A DNA stretch of 64,000 nt from Bin87 sp965204685 (GTDB lineage: Bacteria > Chloroflexota > Dehalococcoidia > Lucifugimonadales > UBA3495). Within the stretch, counting starts at the first letter, position 1; each line of letters begins with the position of its first letter. Of this stretch, positions 1-9,200 are shown piece by piece. The notes beneath the pieces were generated by a model, which made no database searches, was not told the DNA's origin, and was given only the letters and a program-made list of their open reading frames with translations. Position numbers and translations under genes: made by a program. The stretch covers positions 124,001 to 188,000 of the forward strand of contig OZ242004.1 of the NCBI GenBank assembly GCA_965204685.1. Reading direction: 5' to 3'.

Positions 1-2
1 AG

Positions 3-257
3 TTGCCGGAACTTTGCGGGGAGAAGCCGAAACACACCAACCTGACCGAGGGGCGCTCGGCGTACATGGGTGGAGAGTTGTGGTTCCAGACACACTCTTC
101 GCTGTGGTTATCCGGTAAGTCAGGGCGGTACGGCCCTCAGACGTCGGTTGAGCTTGATGATTCGGTCGCGGTTTTCCGGTGGTTTGGCTACACGGTCCGA
201 TCACTGGGTTGGGACGATGCCGCTGGATGGTCCAAGGCGATATTGGAGGAGCCATGA
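3..257 (+). CDS. 3' end of an unidentified gene
   Basis: An open frame runs in from the left edge and stops at a TGA that overlaps the ATG of the next gene (ATGA at 254-257), so the two look translationally coupled. The visible 84 residues are Trp- and aromatic-rich and end in AILEEP. I recognise no domain. The apparent TTG start at 3 is probably not real; the gene most likely begins outside the window. Its role is unknown beyond the coupling to an XRE/ImmA-type peptidase gene. Confidence 0.5.
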   Translation: MPELCGEKPKHTNLTEGRSAYMGGELWFQTHSSLWLSGKSGRYGPQTSVELDDSVAVFRWFGYTVRSLGWDDAAGWSKAILEEP

Positions 258-1672
258 CGCCAGGTTTGCGTTTTGTATTTGGTCCGGATTCTGATGACCA
301 ATCTTGGCGCGACGCGGTAAAACGGTGTTCGCAGGAATTTGTCCGAAGCCGGACGCAGTTGGCCCTGTACGAGCCGGAACGCAGGCCCACCGGGCACCGG
401 CTCACCGCTTGGGAAGTTTGGCATGCGTACGGTTCTGATGTGGTAGAGGAGGCGGTTGAAAACGGTGTTGCCGTGCTCAAGGAAACCGAGGACGCCCCTG
501 AAGCGGGTTTGCTAGGTTACTGGAAGGAATTGGGCGTCTCTTCTTCAGCGGTGGCTGAAGTGACGGGGCTGAGTGAAGAAGAGGTTTCGGCATGTGGGGT
601 GAACCTGCGGGAACTCCCGATCAGGTCGTTGGAATCCATCGCGTTTGCGTTGGGACTGGACGAGAGGCTCTTGTCGTTCAAGGCTGATTGCGGGCCCGCT
701 CCCGGATTGGCGGATCGATTGAATGAGTTATGGCGGGCGCCGTGCCGGGCTCCGGAGCGAGTTTCAGAAACGGCAACGTCTTCCTTGGCTGAAGCAGTTT
801 CGGTGATGCGTGCCCAGACCAGGCTTGAGGGTTGGCTATCCGAGGACAGCGAGGTTCCTCGGTTCGAGACGACGGACGACTACGGAACGGAACCTTGGAG
901 GGCTCGCCAAGAAGGGTACGCTCTGGCCGACAAAGTCAGAACGGAATTGAAAATTGGAAGCGGACGCATCGCCTCCATGCGTGACTTGGTTACGGATCGT
1001 TTGAGGATGCCCGTGGTTTGGACCAACTTGTCAGAAGGCGTCTCCGGAGCTACGGTATCCTGCCTGGACCATGATGGAAAAGAATTTCGCGGCGTTGCGG
1101 TCAATTCTGATGGTGGGAATGCCGATGTTTGGGTAAGGCGCGTCACATTGGCCAGGGAGTTGGGACACGTTCTGTTTGACCCTCCGGAGAGGATCGATTG
1201 TGTCCGGGTAAATCGCCATTTGAGTGGCGGTCTTCAAGAGGCACCGAGCGATGATCTCGTGGAGCAGAGGGCTGATGCCTTTGCTCTGGCGTTCCTAGCG
1301 CCACTGACAGGAGTCAGGGAGCGAGTACTGAAATTGCCGGCCAGTCAAGATGACGTTGGCCGGGTGATGAAAGATTTCGGGATGTGTGAGTCAGCGGCAC
1401 GGCGAAGGATTGCGAGCTGTTTCGATTGGGAATCCTCATATGTTATGACCGCCCCGTCGTGGGCGCGACCATTGCGCGCTGATCGTGTCGCAGAAGAATT
1501 GATCACGGAAAAGACGTTGCCCTGTAGCGTGAGGGAGTCTCGTCGTGGAAAGTTCGCCGAGGTGGTGAGTGATTGCTACAGGAACAGCCTGATTACTGAT
1601 GATACAGCGGCGTTGTACTTCGGTTGTTCAGCCGAGGAGGTGGCAGTGGGCAACGCCGCGACGGGTGTGTAG
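254..1672 (+). CDS. XRE-ImmA/IrrE family metallopeptidase-like protein
   Basis: 472 aa. The ATG at 254 is preferred over the upstream ATG at 179 because GGAGGA (245-250) lies just before it and it overlaps the upstream stop. Residues about 90-140 look like a helix-turn-helix of the XRE kind (SSSAVAEVTGLSEEEVSA). Residues about 230-345 match the ImmA/IrrE zinc peptidase domain, with ARELGHVLFDP at about 300-310 and the usual downstream acidic ligand in VEQRADAFALAFLAP (E337). Family members cleave repressors or act as stress or phage regulators. The HExxH motif reads RELGH, so the first zinc-binding His is Arg301. It may be a non-catalytic relative, or use a variant site. The C-terminal 110 residues are unassigned. 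Confidence 0.75.
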   Translation: MTPGLRFVFGPDSDDQSWRDAVKRCSQEFVRSRTQLALYEPERRPTGHRLTAWEVWHAYGSDVVEEAVENGVAVLKETEDAPEAGLLGYWKELGVSSSAVAEVTGLSEEEVSACGVNLRELPIRSLESIAFALGLDERLLSFKADCGPAPGLADRLNELWRAPCRAPERVSETATSSLAEAVSVMRAQTRLEGWLSEDSEVPRFETTDDYGTEPWRARQEGYALADKVRTELKIGSGRIASMRDLVTDRLRMPVVWTNLSEGVSGATVSCLDHDGKEFRGVAVNSDGGNADVWVRRVTLARELGHVLFDPPERIDCVRVNRHLSGGLQEAPSDDLVEQRADAFALAFLAPLTGVRERVLKLPASQDDVGRVMKDFGMCESAARRRIASCFDWESSYVMTAPSWARPLRADRVAEELITEKTLPCSVRESRRGKFAEVVSDCYRNSLITDDTAALYFGCSAEEVAVGNAATGV

Positions 1673-1675
1673 GCG

Positions 1676-1882
1676 TCAATCTTCGGACCGCGTGGCGGGC
1701 TCTGACGCCGGTAGCTGGGTGGTGCCGAGTCCCAGGTCGATGTTGAAACCGGCGACGGTGACCCCTTCCAGGATCTGCACTACCTTGACGCTGCTCCCCA
1801 CGGCGGCCATCAACAGGGCCGAGATGGTGGCCAGCGCCAGGTTGCAGGCCATCAGGTCGTAACGGGCGGGAGTTCGGTTCAA
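1676..1882 (-). CDS. small hydrophobic protein, uncertain
   Basis: 68-codon frame convergent with the ImmA-like gene, with only 3 bp between the two stops. The frame opens with TTG at 1882; an internal ATG at 1849 is an alternative start. The product has one hydrophobic stretch (LALATISALLMAAVG) followed by a polar tail. There is no clear Shine-Dalgarno sequence for either start, although a TATAAT-like hexamer lies about 30 bp upstream. No family is recognised. It could equally be the tail of a decayed membrane protein. Confidence 0.3.
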   Translation of the reverse strand: MNRTPARYDLMACNLALATISALLMAAVGSSVKVVQILEGVTVAGFNIDLGLGTTQLPASEPATRSED

Positions 1883-2035
1883 GGTTTAGGACACTCGTTG
1901 GGACCCGTCGTATTATATCAACGCGCTGGCTTCACTCGGCAGTGTTGACGCTGTTTCCGGAGCAGCCCTTTTGCGACTGGCGCCGTGACGATGTTGTCAT
2001 GCCGGAAGAATGGCAAGCAAGGGCTGTCTTGCACC

Positions 2036-2468
2036 ATGGACGAGGTTGCTGGCCTGCTGGAGGAGAACGCCGGCCTGGTGTTCAGCTCTGTTTGACCTTG
2101 GCCTGCTGGGCATGATGGTGGGCGGCGGCATCGCGTACTGGCTTGGCTACGTGCTGCACGACCAGTACCTGACCCTTGGCTCCACCGAGGGCGCGCTGGC
2201 AGCCATCGTGGCGGTCCAGGACGGCCGGGAGGAGAGCCTGTCGTCGGACAGCGAGTACCGGCGGGCTGCCGGCAGTCTGGCAGCGGGCGGGCAGTTTCTG
2301 GGCTACGTCGACGCGCAGCGCGTTGCGGAACAGCTGGATGCGGACGACCTGGGCTTGGAGCCGGACGAACACCGCATCTTGCACGAAGGGCTCGGCGTGG
2401 CGATATTCGCGCCCACTGTTGGTGAGGGCTACAGCCGGGGCAGGGCGGTGCTGACGCTTCTTCCCTAG
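2036..2468 (+). pseudogene. C-terminal remnant of a DUF3352-type protein, frameshifted
   Basis: From 2036 the frame reads MDEVAGLLEENAGLVFSS and hits TGA at 2093. The protein continues in another frame from about 2091 as FDLGLLG, then LHDQYLTLGS, AAIVAVQDGREES, FLGYVDAQRVAEQLD and LDADD-type text to the stop at 2466-2468. From memory this matches the C-terminal third of DUF3352 proteins common in Chloroflexota. The N-terminal part is absent and a 1-nt frameshift sits near 2090. The stop codon lies exactly at the boundary of the adjacent IS5-type element. It is a remnant, not a working gene. Confidence 0.65.
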
Positions 2469-3309
2469 GGGCTGTCGTCAAAAGAGTTTGCTCCAGATCA
2501 TAGTTGCTCGGAGTTGGCAGGCGGCCAAGTATGATGTCGCCCGCTTGGCGTAGCGGGTCGCTATCCCGCGCCACTGCTTGAATTCCAGAAACCCGTTCTC
2601 CACCAAGTGCCGCAGCTTGTACAGCGCCCGGTCGTATTCTCGCTTCTTCTTCCGGTTGCTCTTGGGCGGTATCACCGGCTCTATTCCCATCCTCTGGGCC
2701 GCGGCTATGATTTCATTGGTGTCATAGGCTTTGTCCGCCAGCAGGCACCCGGCCGCAATGCCCTCGATCAAAGACAGCGCTTGGGAGCAGTCGGCCACCG
2801 TGCCCTCGGTCAGCGCCAGTCTGACCGGCATTCCGTGGGCATCCACTGCCAGATGCAGCTTGCTGTTCAGCCCCCTTTGGTGCGGGCAATGGACTGGCTT
2901 CCACCCTGGGCCCCGGTGCTGTGCGGATGGGCCTTGATATAGCTGGCATCGATCATCAGCCATTCGAAATCAGGATCATCCATGACTGCTTCCAACAGCC
3001 CAGCCCACACGCCTCGGTCCCGCCAGCGGCAGAAGCGCCGATGGGTGTTCTTCCAGTCCCCGTAGTCCGGAGGCAGATCGCGCCAAGGAGCGCCAGTGCG
3101 CAAAATCCAGCACACGGCGTCGACGAACCGGCGGTTGTCATGGGCCGGTCTTCCCTGCTTGCCCGCTCCCCCCGGCAGATGCGGCCTGAGCCGCTCCCAA
3201 ACCGCGTCGGTCATATCGTGGCGTCGATGCGCTGCCGTCATACTTCCCCCTGCCGCACTCTCACGTTCACAGCAATCTACCATCTCTCTGTTGTTTTGAC
3301 GACACTACC
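2468..3309 (-). mobile_element. IS5-family (IS427-like) insertion sequence
   Basis: About 842 bp. The ends share TGTCGTCAAAA in inverted orientation (left 2472-2482, and the complement at the right end near 3294-3305), and both ends are bordered by CTAG (2465-2468 and 3309-3312), which could be a target duplication. It carries one transposase gene on the minus strand in two overlapping frames. On the left it abuts a DUF3352-type remnant. On the right an unrelated frame opens directly at the element edge, so the two flanks are not halves of one gene and the insertion was accompanied by a rearrangement or deletion. Confidence 0.85.
2478..3241 (-). CDS. IS5-family transposase, OrfA/OrfB joined by programmed -1 frameshift
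   Basis: OrfA begins at ATG 3241 (MTAAHRRHDMTDAVW) and ends near 2867. OrfB continues to 2478. The overlap contains, on the minus strand, AAAGGGGG (2871-2878 in + coordinates), a typical slippery run, and the OrfB frame is -1 relative to OrfA. The DDE triad is visible: LMIDASYIKAH in OrfA, LLADKAYDTNE in OrfB, and the Glu in LVENGFLEFKQWRGIATRY. The final YLAACQLRATMIW is the usual IS427-group ending. The transposase would cut and move the surrounding element. It appears intact and may be active. Confidence 0.85.
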
Positions 3310-3311
3310 TA

Positions 3312-3770
3312 GCGACGAATGACTATGAGTGGTGTTATCCGCCGGGGTCGGAGCCGACTACAGCCCATAAACTTGCAGCTAGTTGCTCGACTGGTGGAAG
3401 CGAGTACGACTGTTCCGTTGATGAAGACGCAATCTCGACGTTGAATTTGCCGAGCCATCTAGTGGTTTTGGGTTGCCATTTGACTTGGACAGGGATTGGT
3501 GCCGACTATCTCGATCAGAGCTCCAAACTAGCGGCGTTCGACCCATCCACTCACGAGCCTGGTCCCGACGCGCTGCTACTGCGTTTGGACTTGCTTGAGA
3601 GGTACCTCTCTGAGCATGACTTGGAACTGTGCTGGGCTGTCACCGGAGAAAAGCGGTCGATGGGTACCTTTGGACAACCACATGTTTGGCTCCAATTTCA
3701 AGGGGCGTACGTGTTGCGGGACGGAAAACCGGTCGGGAAATCAACTTGCTTCCACATCCGTCCGAATTGA
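3312..3770 (+). pseudogene. 3' remnant of an unidentified gene truncated by the IS5 element
   Basis: A frame is open from the very edge of the IS5-type element (3312) to the stop at 3768-3770, with no good start codon and no ribosome site; the first possible start is TTG 3441. The text is protein-like (EYDCSVDEDAIS, LELCWAVTGEKRSMGTFGQ, WLQFQGAYVLRDGKPVGKS). I do not recognise the family. The lack of a start and the abrupt junction mean the 5' part was lost when the element inserted or rearranged. Confidence 0.5.
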
Positions 3771-3903
3771 GTCAAACCAGTCCTCGTGCATTCGACGAGT
3801 CTCAAACCCCATGCGGGCGTAGGCTTGTGGGAGCGTCTTCGAGAGTCGTCGACCAGTTACCTATAGACGTACCTCCCAGCGGAAAGTTCCCGGTATGGTA
3901 TGC

Positions 3904-4270
3904 TTAGGGGCAGTCAGATAGACGGCCAATTACACCGCCATCGAAAACCTGAACCGAAAGGTTCTGTATTTTATCCAGTTTGGTGGAGTATTTGCCTGGT
4001 TGCCAGAACTTCCGGTCCCGTTCCAAGTAGGACGGGACGCCGGCCAAGGAAAGCAAGATGTGGTGCTTGGGCGCAATCCGGGTACTGATCGGCTAGGCGG
4101 CGGTATCGGGTGAGTTGGTTGCTCTGCTCTTGGGAGAAGGTCTTGTTCTCGATGGCGATGAGGTTCCGATAGTCCCGGTTCAGGATCAGGATGTCTAGGT
4201 AGCCCCGCTGTTCGTCTACGACGCTCGGCCTCTCCTAGCGGGCCTGAGCACACTGTAGGTGGAACCTTCT
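3904..4270 (-). pseudogene. PD-(D/E)XK nuclease-superfamily remnant with two frameshifts
   Basis: Reading the minus strand and changing frame twice recovers one protein: GSTYSVLRPARRGRAS, then VVDEQRGYLDILILN and LIAIENKTFSQEQSNQL, then LLSLAGVPSYLERDRKFW and KLDKIQNLSV, ending at TAA 3904-3906. GYLDILI followed by LIAIENK is the D...ExK core of PD-(D/E)XK nuclease families (PF14281-like). Frame changes are needed near 4222 and near 4070. No start-to-stop ORF covers it. It was probably part of a defence or repair nuclease and is now dead. Confidence 0.55.
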
Positions 4271-4591
4271 TCAAGATGTGGCTGCGGGCTCCGTGACCCT
4301 CAGCTGGTGTCCGAGCTTTTCCGGTGGACCATTCTGTACCGCTTCCGCGCTGAACTTAGGAATTCATCCCATTTCCGCTGAGCGCAGCATCATTGGATTA
4401 CGAGCCCGGTCCTGTCAGCGACCTGACTAACCCCGTTGGCACCAGTGTCCGGGGAATGGAAAGCTATATTGCGGATATCCACAAGGCGACCGGGCCAAGG
4501 GGAGGGAACCCTGCGAACCAACCAACGAGAAATATGTCCCAGCGCCAAAGGGATAGACCGCCGTTGCTGAATTGGGGAACGCCGACCGGCA

Positions 4592-4939
4592 TCAGAACCA
4601 ATCCAAGACCTTTTCTGCTGACACGGGCGTATAAATTGATATGTAGAGCTTCTCGGTTTGGGGATCGAACGAACATTCACGAAGTGAACAGGGACTTATC
4701 GTCGGTTCCCCCTCGACCTCGACCGCAAATTCTTGCAGGAATTTGTGCCACGGCGAAAGCTTGCGAAACAGTTTTCTCGGGTGGTCGTCTTTCTCTCCGA
4801 ATGCAAACCGTACCACAGATTCCCCATTGCGCCGCTCGCTTGTGCCTGTGGCGGTTATTTCGATGGGCTTGCTCTTAGGCAGAACTTCGACAATCTCATC
4901 CCGAACCAAACTGACTTGACGTATATCTTGCTTTTCCAT
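4592..4939 (-). CDS. hypothetical protein, 115 aa
   Basis: Begins MEKQDIRQVSLVRDE and ends EKVLDWF. The charged, protein-like composition and the position 17 bp downstream of the 174-aa nuclease-like gene on the same strand suggest a two-gene unit. No domain is recognised. The middle (GESVVRFAFGEKDDHPRKL) suggests a small beta-rich fold. The C-terminus may have been shortened, because the surrounding DNA is full of decayed genes. Confidence 0.45.
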   Translation of the reverse strand: MEKQDIRQVSLVRDEIVEVLPKSKPIEITATGTSERRNGESVVRFAFGEKDDHPRKLFRKLSPWHKFLQEFAVEVEGEPTISPCSLRECSFDPQTEKLYISIYTPVSAEKVLDWF

Positions 4940-4956
4940 GGACCTGAACCTCCGGG

Positions 4957-5463
4957 TTACTCTGCCTTCAACGAACCCTCGTCAATCTCATGCCAATGCA
5001 CCAATCGCTGTTCGACCTGCTGGCTCACGTGGCGATCATTCTTGACGCTGGCCACCACAGGTTTGGCCTCACGTCCGGTGACTTGACGTAGGAATTCGGC
5101 GTTCCGTATCACCCTTTCTGTGTCCCTATGGTCCGCTGTGTACGACACCTCGACGACAACGTACACGCTCTCGTCGCCTCTGCTGGCTTCAATCACCAAG
5201 TCCGCTTTCCGGAAACTGCGCAAAGCCCGAGTTTCGACTCCCTTATGGGAAAGTTCCTGCGCCCATCTTGCCAGTTCGTCTCTTTCAATTTCGCGCAGGT
5301 ACTGCACACCGAGGTCAAAAGTAATCAATCTGGCGTCACGCGCCACCTCGTACTTGGCAATGTTGCCCTTGATGTCGCCCACATCAACAACCAAGCCGGA
5401 TACGATTCGCTCGATGCGGCCAAGGCGGTCGTCGTTGAACTCCTGATCACTTGGCGTGCCCAT
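4957..5463 (-). CDS. PD-(D/E)XK-like coiled-coil protein (Chloroflexota DUF3782-like type)
   Basis: 168 aa from ATG 5463 (MGTPSDQEFNDDRLGRIE); a TTG at 5481 gives 174. An N-terminal part with coiled-coil character is followed by KADLVIEASRGDESVYVVVEVSYTAD split as a D...ExS core, then RVIRNAEFLRQVTG and KPVVASVKNDRHV. The same C-terminal signature (TADHRDT..RNAEFL...VASV.ND) recurs in the broken gene at 62346-63007 and in the fragment at 55329, so this is a family with three traces in the window. The fold suggests a nuclease relative, possibly defence-linked, but the catalytic Lys is not evident. It probably forms an operon with the 115-aa gene downstream. Confidence 0.55.
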   Translation of the reverse strand: MGTPSDQEFNDDRLGRIERIVSGLVVDVGDIKGNIAKYEVARDARLITFDLGVQYLREIERDELARWAQELSHKGVETRALRSFRKADLVIEASRGDESVYVVVEVSYTADHRDTERVIRNAEFLRQVTGREAKPVVASVKNDRHVSQQVEQRLVHWHEIDEGSLKAE

Positions 5464-5784
5464 TCTTGGCCTCGGCAACAATTCAATTGCATACTGAAAT
5501 CGGCTTTACGTTGGCCGAGTGTTATCCTCTATCATACCAGACCGAGTATCGCACCAGACCCTGGCGAGTTGGCCGATTTCTCCGTAATCGTTCACGCTTC
5601 GTGAGTCGGTCTGGCCCTAAACCGGCATTCCCGGCCTTGGCTGGAACCTGGAGAATCCGCTAGCTATTGTATTTTTGCCGGTACCAAGGACTGCTGGATT
5701 TCCGTTCTCGGGCTTATCCGGTGGGCCTAAAGAGGTTGCACTGTAAAGAACCTTCTGCCCTGCCGACCAAGTTTAGCGCAACCG
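5464..5784. other. intergenic region without a recognisable gene
   Basis: About 320 bp between the 168-aa nuclease-like gene, whose start faces it, and the end of the META-protein unit. It should hold the promoter for the minus-strand pair below it. I see no convincing -35/-10 pair and no coding text in any frame. Confidence 0.3.
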
Positions 5785-5790
5785 AACATT

Positions 5791-5814
5791 GGCGTCCAAC
5801 CGCAGCCGGACCCC
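5791..5814 (-). repeat. hairpin related to those after two other surface-protein units
   Basis: GGCGTCC, AACCGCAGCC, GGACCCC: an imperfect stem-loop 35 bp downstream of the META gene stop. Nearly the same arrangement (GGGCGTCC, loop containing AACCGCA, GGACGCCC) is found at 14908-14935 and 21413-21438, each downstream of a surface-protein gene. There is no T-run, so a classic intrinsic terminator is not shown. An mRNA 3'-end structure or a dispersed repeat is equally possible. Confidence 0.4.
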
Positions 5815-5848
5815 AGCGCGAAAAAGGCCCTGCCTCGAGATCCCTAAC

Positions 5849-6262
5849 CTACTGCGTCCTCTCGCCAACCCGCTCGAAGACCAGTGCCTGCCCATCTTCG
5901 CTATGAAGCGTGAGTTGTTCCCCCGAGACCTCGAACCGCCCTACCGTCGCCAACGAGTCCTGCATCCGTTGCTCCTGCCGGAACAGTGCCTGGGTGGGGC
6001 AGCCCGCTTCCGTCCACGTCAGGTCGGCAAGGCGCAGTTCTGCCTCCTGCACACTGTATCTCGCTGCGTAGGAATTGCAGCCCGTCCACCCGGTCATATC
6101 CGTAGCGGTCGTGAACTTGGCAGTTGCGTTGCCCACCACCTCGGCGGGAGCGTCGGCATTGCCCAGCGCGACCAGTCGCCACTCCGTATCGGCCAACGGA
6201 TTGCCTGCGCTGCCACAGGCCACCAGAAGAAACACGGAGCTGAGTAGAAGCCAGCGCATCAT
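5849..6262 (-). CDS. META-domain (HslJ-like) lipoprotein
   Basis: 137 aa. A signal peptide ends in LVAC, a lipobox giving a lipid-anchored Cys16. The mature part has the META/HslJ core: ADTEWRLVALG, GWTGCNSYAARYSV, LTWTEAGCPT and LATVGRFEVSGEQLTL. META proteins are small secreted beta-sandwich proteins; E. coli HslJ is linked to novobiocin resistance, and the role here is unknown. The start is supported by AAGGAGAAGA-type pairing just upstream. It begins 15 bp after the stop of the 2789-aa surface protein, so the two are almost certainly co-transcribed. Confidence 0.85.
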   Translation of the reverse strand: MMRWLLLSSVFLLVACGSAGNPLADTEWRLVALGNADAPAEVVGNATAKFTTATDMTGWTGCNSYAARYSVQEAELRLADLTWTEAGCPTQALFRQEQRMQDSLATVGRFEVSGEQLTLHSEDGQALVFERVGERTQ

Positions 6263-6277
6263 TCTTCTCCTTTCCTC

Positions 6278-9200
6278 CTACGAGGCCGGCGTCACCGTCA
6301 CCTGGAAGGCGTCGCTGACCTCGTTGCCGTCGGGGTCCTGGGCCGTGACCGTGATGGTGGCCGTGCCCGTGCCGGTCGCCACCACCGTCAGGGTGGAGCC
6401 GTTCACATGCAGGGTGGCTGCCACGGCGTAGTTGGACGATACGGCGCTGTAGGTCAGCGCGTCGCCGTCGGGGTCGCGGAACACGCCGGACAGGGAGATC
6501 TCCCGATGTCCCGGCAACTCCAGGCTGATGTCGGGCAGGGGCGAGACCACCGTGGGCGAGCCGTCGGAGGTTTCCCGCTCCGGTTCCTCTGTCTCCGGCT
6601 CCACCGACACGGTGAAGGTGTCGCTGACCCGGTTGCCGTCGGCGTCCCGGACCGTGACCGTGATGGTGGCCGTGCCCTCGGCCACTCCCGCCAGCGTCAG
6701 CCTGGAGCCGTCGGAGGCCACGGTTACCGTGGCTATGCTGTTGCCCGAGGACGCGGCGGTGATGGTCAGGCTATCGCCGTCGGCGTCGCCGAAGACGCCG
6801 GACAGGGACACGTCCTGTGACGAACCCGTCTCCAGGCCGCTCACGTCGGCCAGGGGCTGGGCCACCACCGGCGCAGACTTCACCCTGACGGTGAACTCAT
6901 CCGATACCGTTCCGCCCTCGTCGTCGTTCGCGGTGACCGTGATAGTCGCCGTCCCACGAGCCTGGGCGCTCACCGTCAGGCCGGAGTAGTCGGCGGACAC
7001 CGACACCGTGGCCACGGCGTCATTGGAAGAAACCGCCGTGATGGTCAGGCTGTCGCCGTCGGCGTCGCTGAAAACCCCGCTAAGGGAGACCTGCCTGGTC
7101 CCGCTCTCGTTGACGATGGTGGCGGCGTCAATGGCGCTGGCCACCGTGGGCGCCCGGTTGGGCTGCTCCGGCTCTGGGACCACCGACACGTCGAAGGCGT
7201 CGCTGACCCGGTTGCCGTCGGCGTCCTCCGCGGTTACGGTGATAGTCCCCGACCCTTCCGAAACTCCTGCCACGGTCAAAGTGCCGTGCAACAGGAAGGC
7301 ATCCACCACGGCGTCATTGGACGATACGGCGCTGAAGGTCAGGCTGTCGCCGTCGGCATCGCTGAAGACACCGGACAGGGACACGTCCTCAGCATCTCCC
7401 ACCGCCAGGCCGGATACGTCGCCGATGGCCGAAGCCACCACCGGCACGGCCTTCACCTTCACGGTGAACGTGTCCGATACCGTGCCGCCGTTGCCGTCGG
7501 CGGCGGTCACCGTGACGGTGGCCGTGCCACGGCTCCGGGCGCTCACCGTGAGCGTGGAGTAGTCCGCCGCCACCGACACCGTGGCCACGGCGTCATTGGA
7601 CGATACGGCGGTGACGGTCAGCGCGTCGTTGTCGGCGTCGCTGAACACTCCCGACAGGGAAACTTGCTGTGTCCCGCTCTGGTTGACGATGGTGGCGTCG
7701 GCGATGGCGGCGGACACCGTGGGAGATTGGTTGGGCGTTCCCTGCTGTTGCTGTGGGGCCGCCTCGATTTCCTTCAGGGCGGCGGCCACGTCCACCCAGC
7801 GGGACCAGCCCCGGTCGGCGAAGTCCTGAGCCTCCGCCGCCGTCATCGGCGTCAGCGTCGTGTCGACCACCGTCTCGCCGAAGGCCAATAGCGCCCGGTC
7901 CCAGCGGTCGGTGTGCGCTTTGTAGCTCGACCACTGGGGGTCGTTCCGCCATTGGTACATCTGCGCGATCAGCGCGGCGTACCGCTTTTCCATCGAAACG
8001 TCAAAGGCGTCTCTGACCCGGTTGCCGTCGGCGTCCTGGGCCGTGACCGTGATGGTCGCCGTGCCCTCGGCAACCCGCGCCACCGTCAGCTTGGAGCCGT
8101 CGGATGCTACCGACACCGTGGCGACGTTTTCATCCGAGGATGTCGCCGTAATGGTCAGGGCGTCGCCGTCGTCATCGCTGAAGACGCCGGACAGGGATAC
8201 GTCCCGCGTGTCTCCCGCCTCCAGGCCGCTCACGTCGCTGATGGCCGAGGCCACCACCGGCGCGGCCTTCACCGTCACCGTGAAGCTGTCCTCAACTGTG
8301 CCTCCCCTGCCGTCGGCGGCGGTCACCGTGATGGTCGCCGTACCGCGGGCCTGGGCCGTAACCGTCAGCGTGGAGTGGTCGGCTGCCACCGACACCGTGG
8401 CTTTGGCTTCATCTGACGACACGGCGGTGACACTCAGGCTGTCGTTGTCGGCGTCGCTGAAGGTGCCGGACAGGGAGACCTGCCTGGTGCCAGTCTGGTT
8501 GACAATGGTGGCGTCCCCCAGGGCAGAGGCCACCGTGGGCGCTTGGTTCGGCGTTCCCTGCTGCTGCTGTGGGGCGGCCTCGATCTCCTTCAGGGCGGCG
8601 GCCACCTCCACCCAGCGAGACCAGCCCCGGTCGGCGAAGTCCTGTGCCTCCGCCGCCGTCATCGGCGTCAGCGTCGTGTCCGATACCGTCTCCCCGAAGG
8701 CCAGCAGCGCCCGGTCCCAGCGGTCGGTGTGCGCCTGGTAGCTCACCCACTGCGGGTCGTTGCGCCACTCGTACATCCGCGCAATGAGCTCCGAGTAATC
8801 CCCGGACGGCTCCTGCGCCTGGGGCGCTTCCTCCGACACCGTCGCCGCGAAGTCAACCAGCGCCGTGCCGCCCTTGCCGTCGTTGGCCGTCACCGTTACC
8901 CTCGCCACGCCCGGGATCAGGCCGGTCAGGGTCAGGGTGGATTGGTCCGACGACACCGCCGCCGTGACCACCTGGATGTACGAGGAACCGTCGTGGCCCG
9001 GCGGCGGCTCCGCCGTGATGGTCAGCGTGTGGGCCGTGACGGTCAGGCTGTCGCCGTCGGCGTCGTCAAACAGCCCGCTCAGCGACACCTCCTTGATCCC
9101 GCCCCGGGCCGCCACGGTGACGTCGCCCAGGGAGCCGGTCGCCGTGGGCGCCCGGTTGGGCGCCGCCGGCGCGGCATCGACCACCTGCGGCAGGTTCAGG

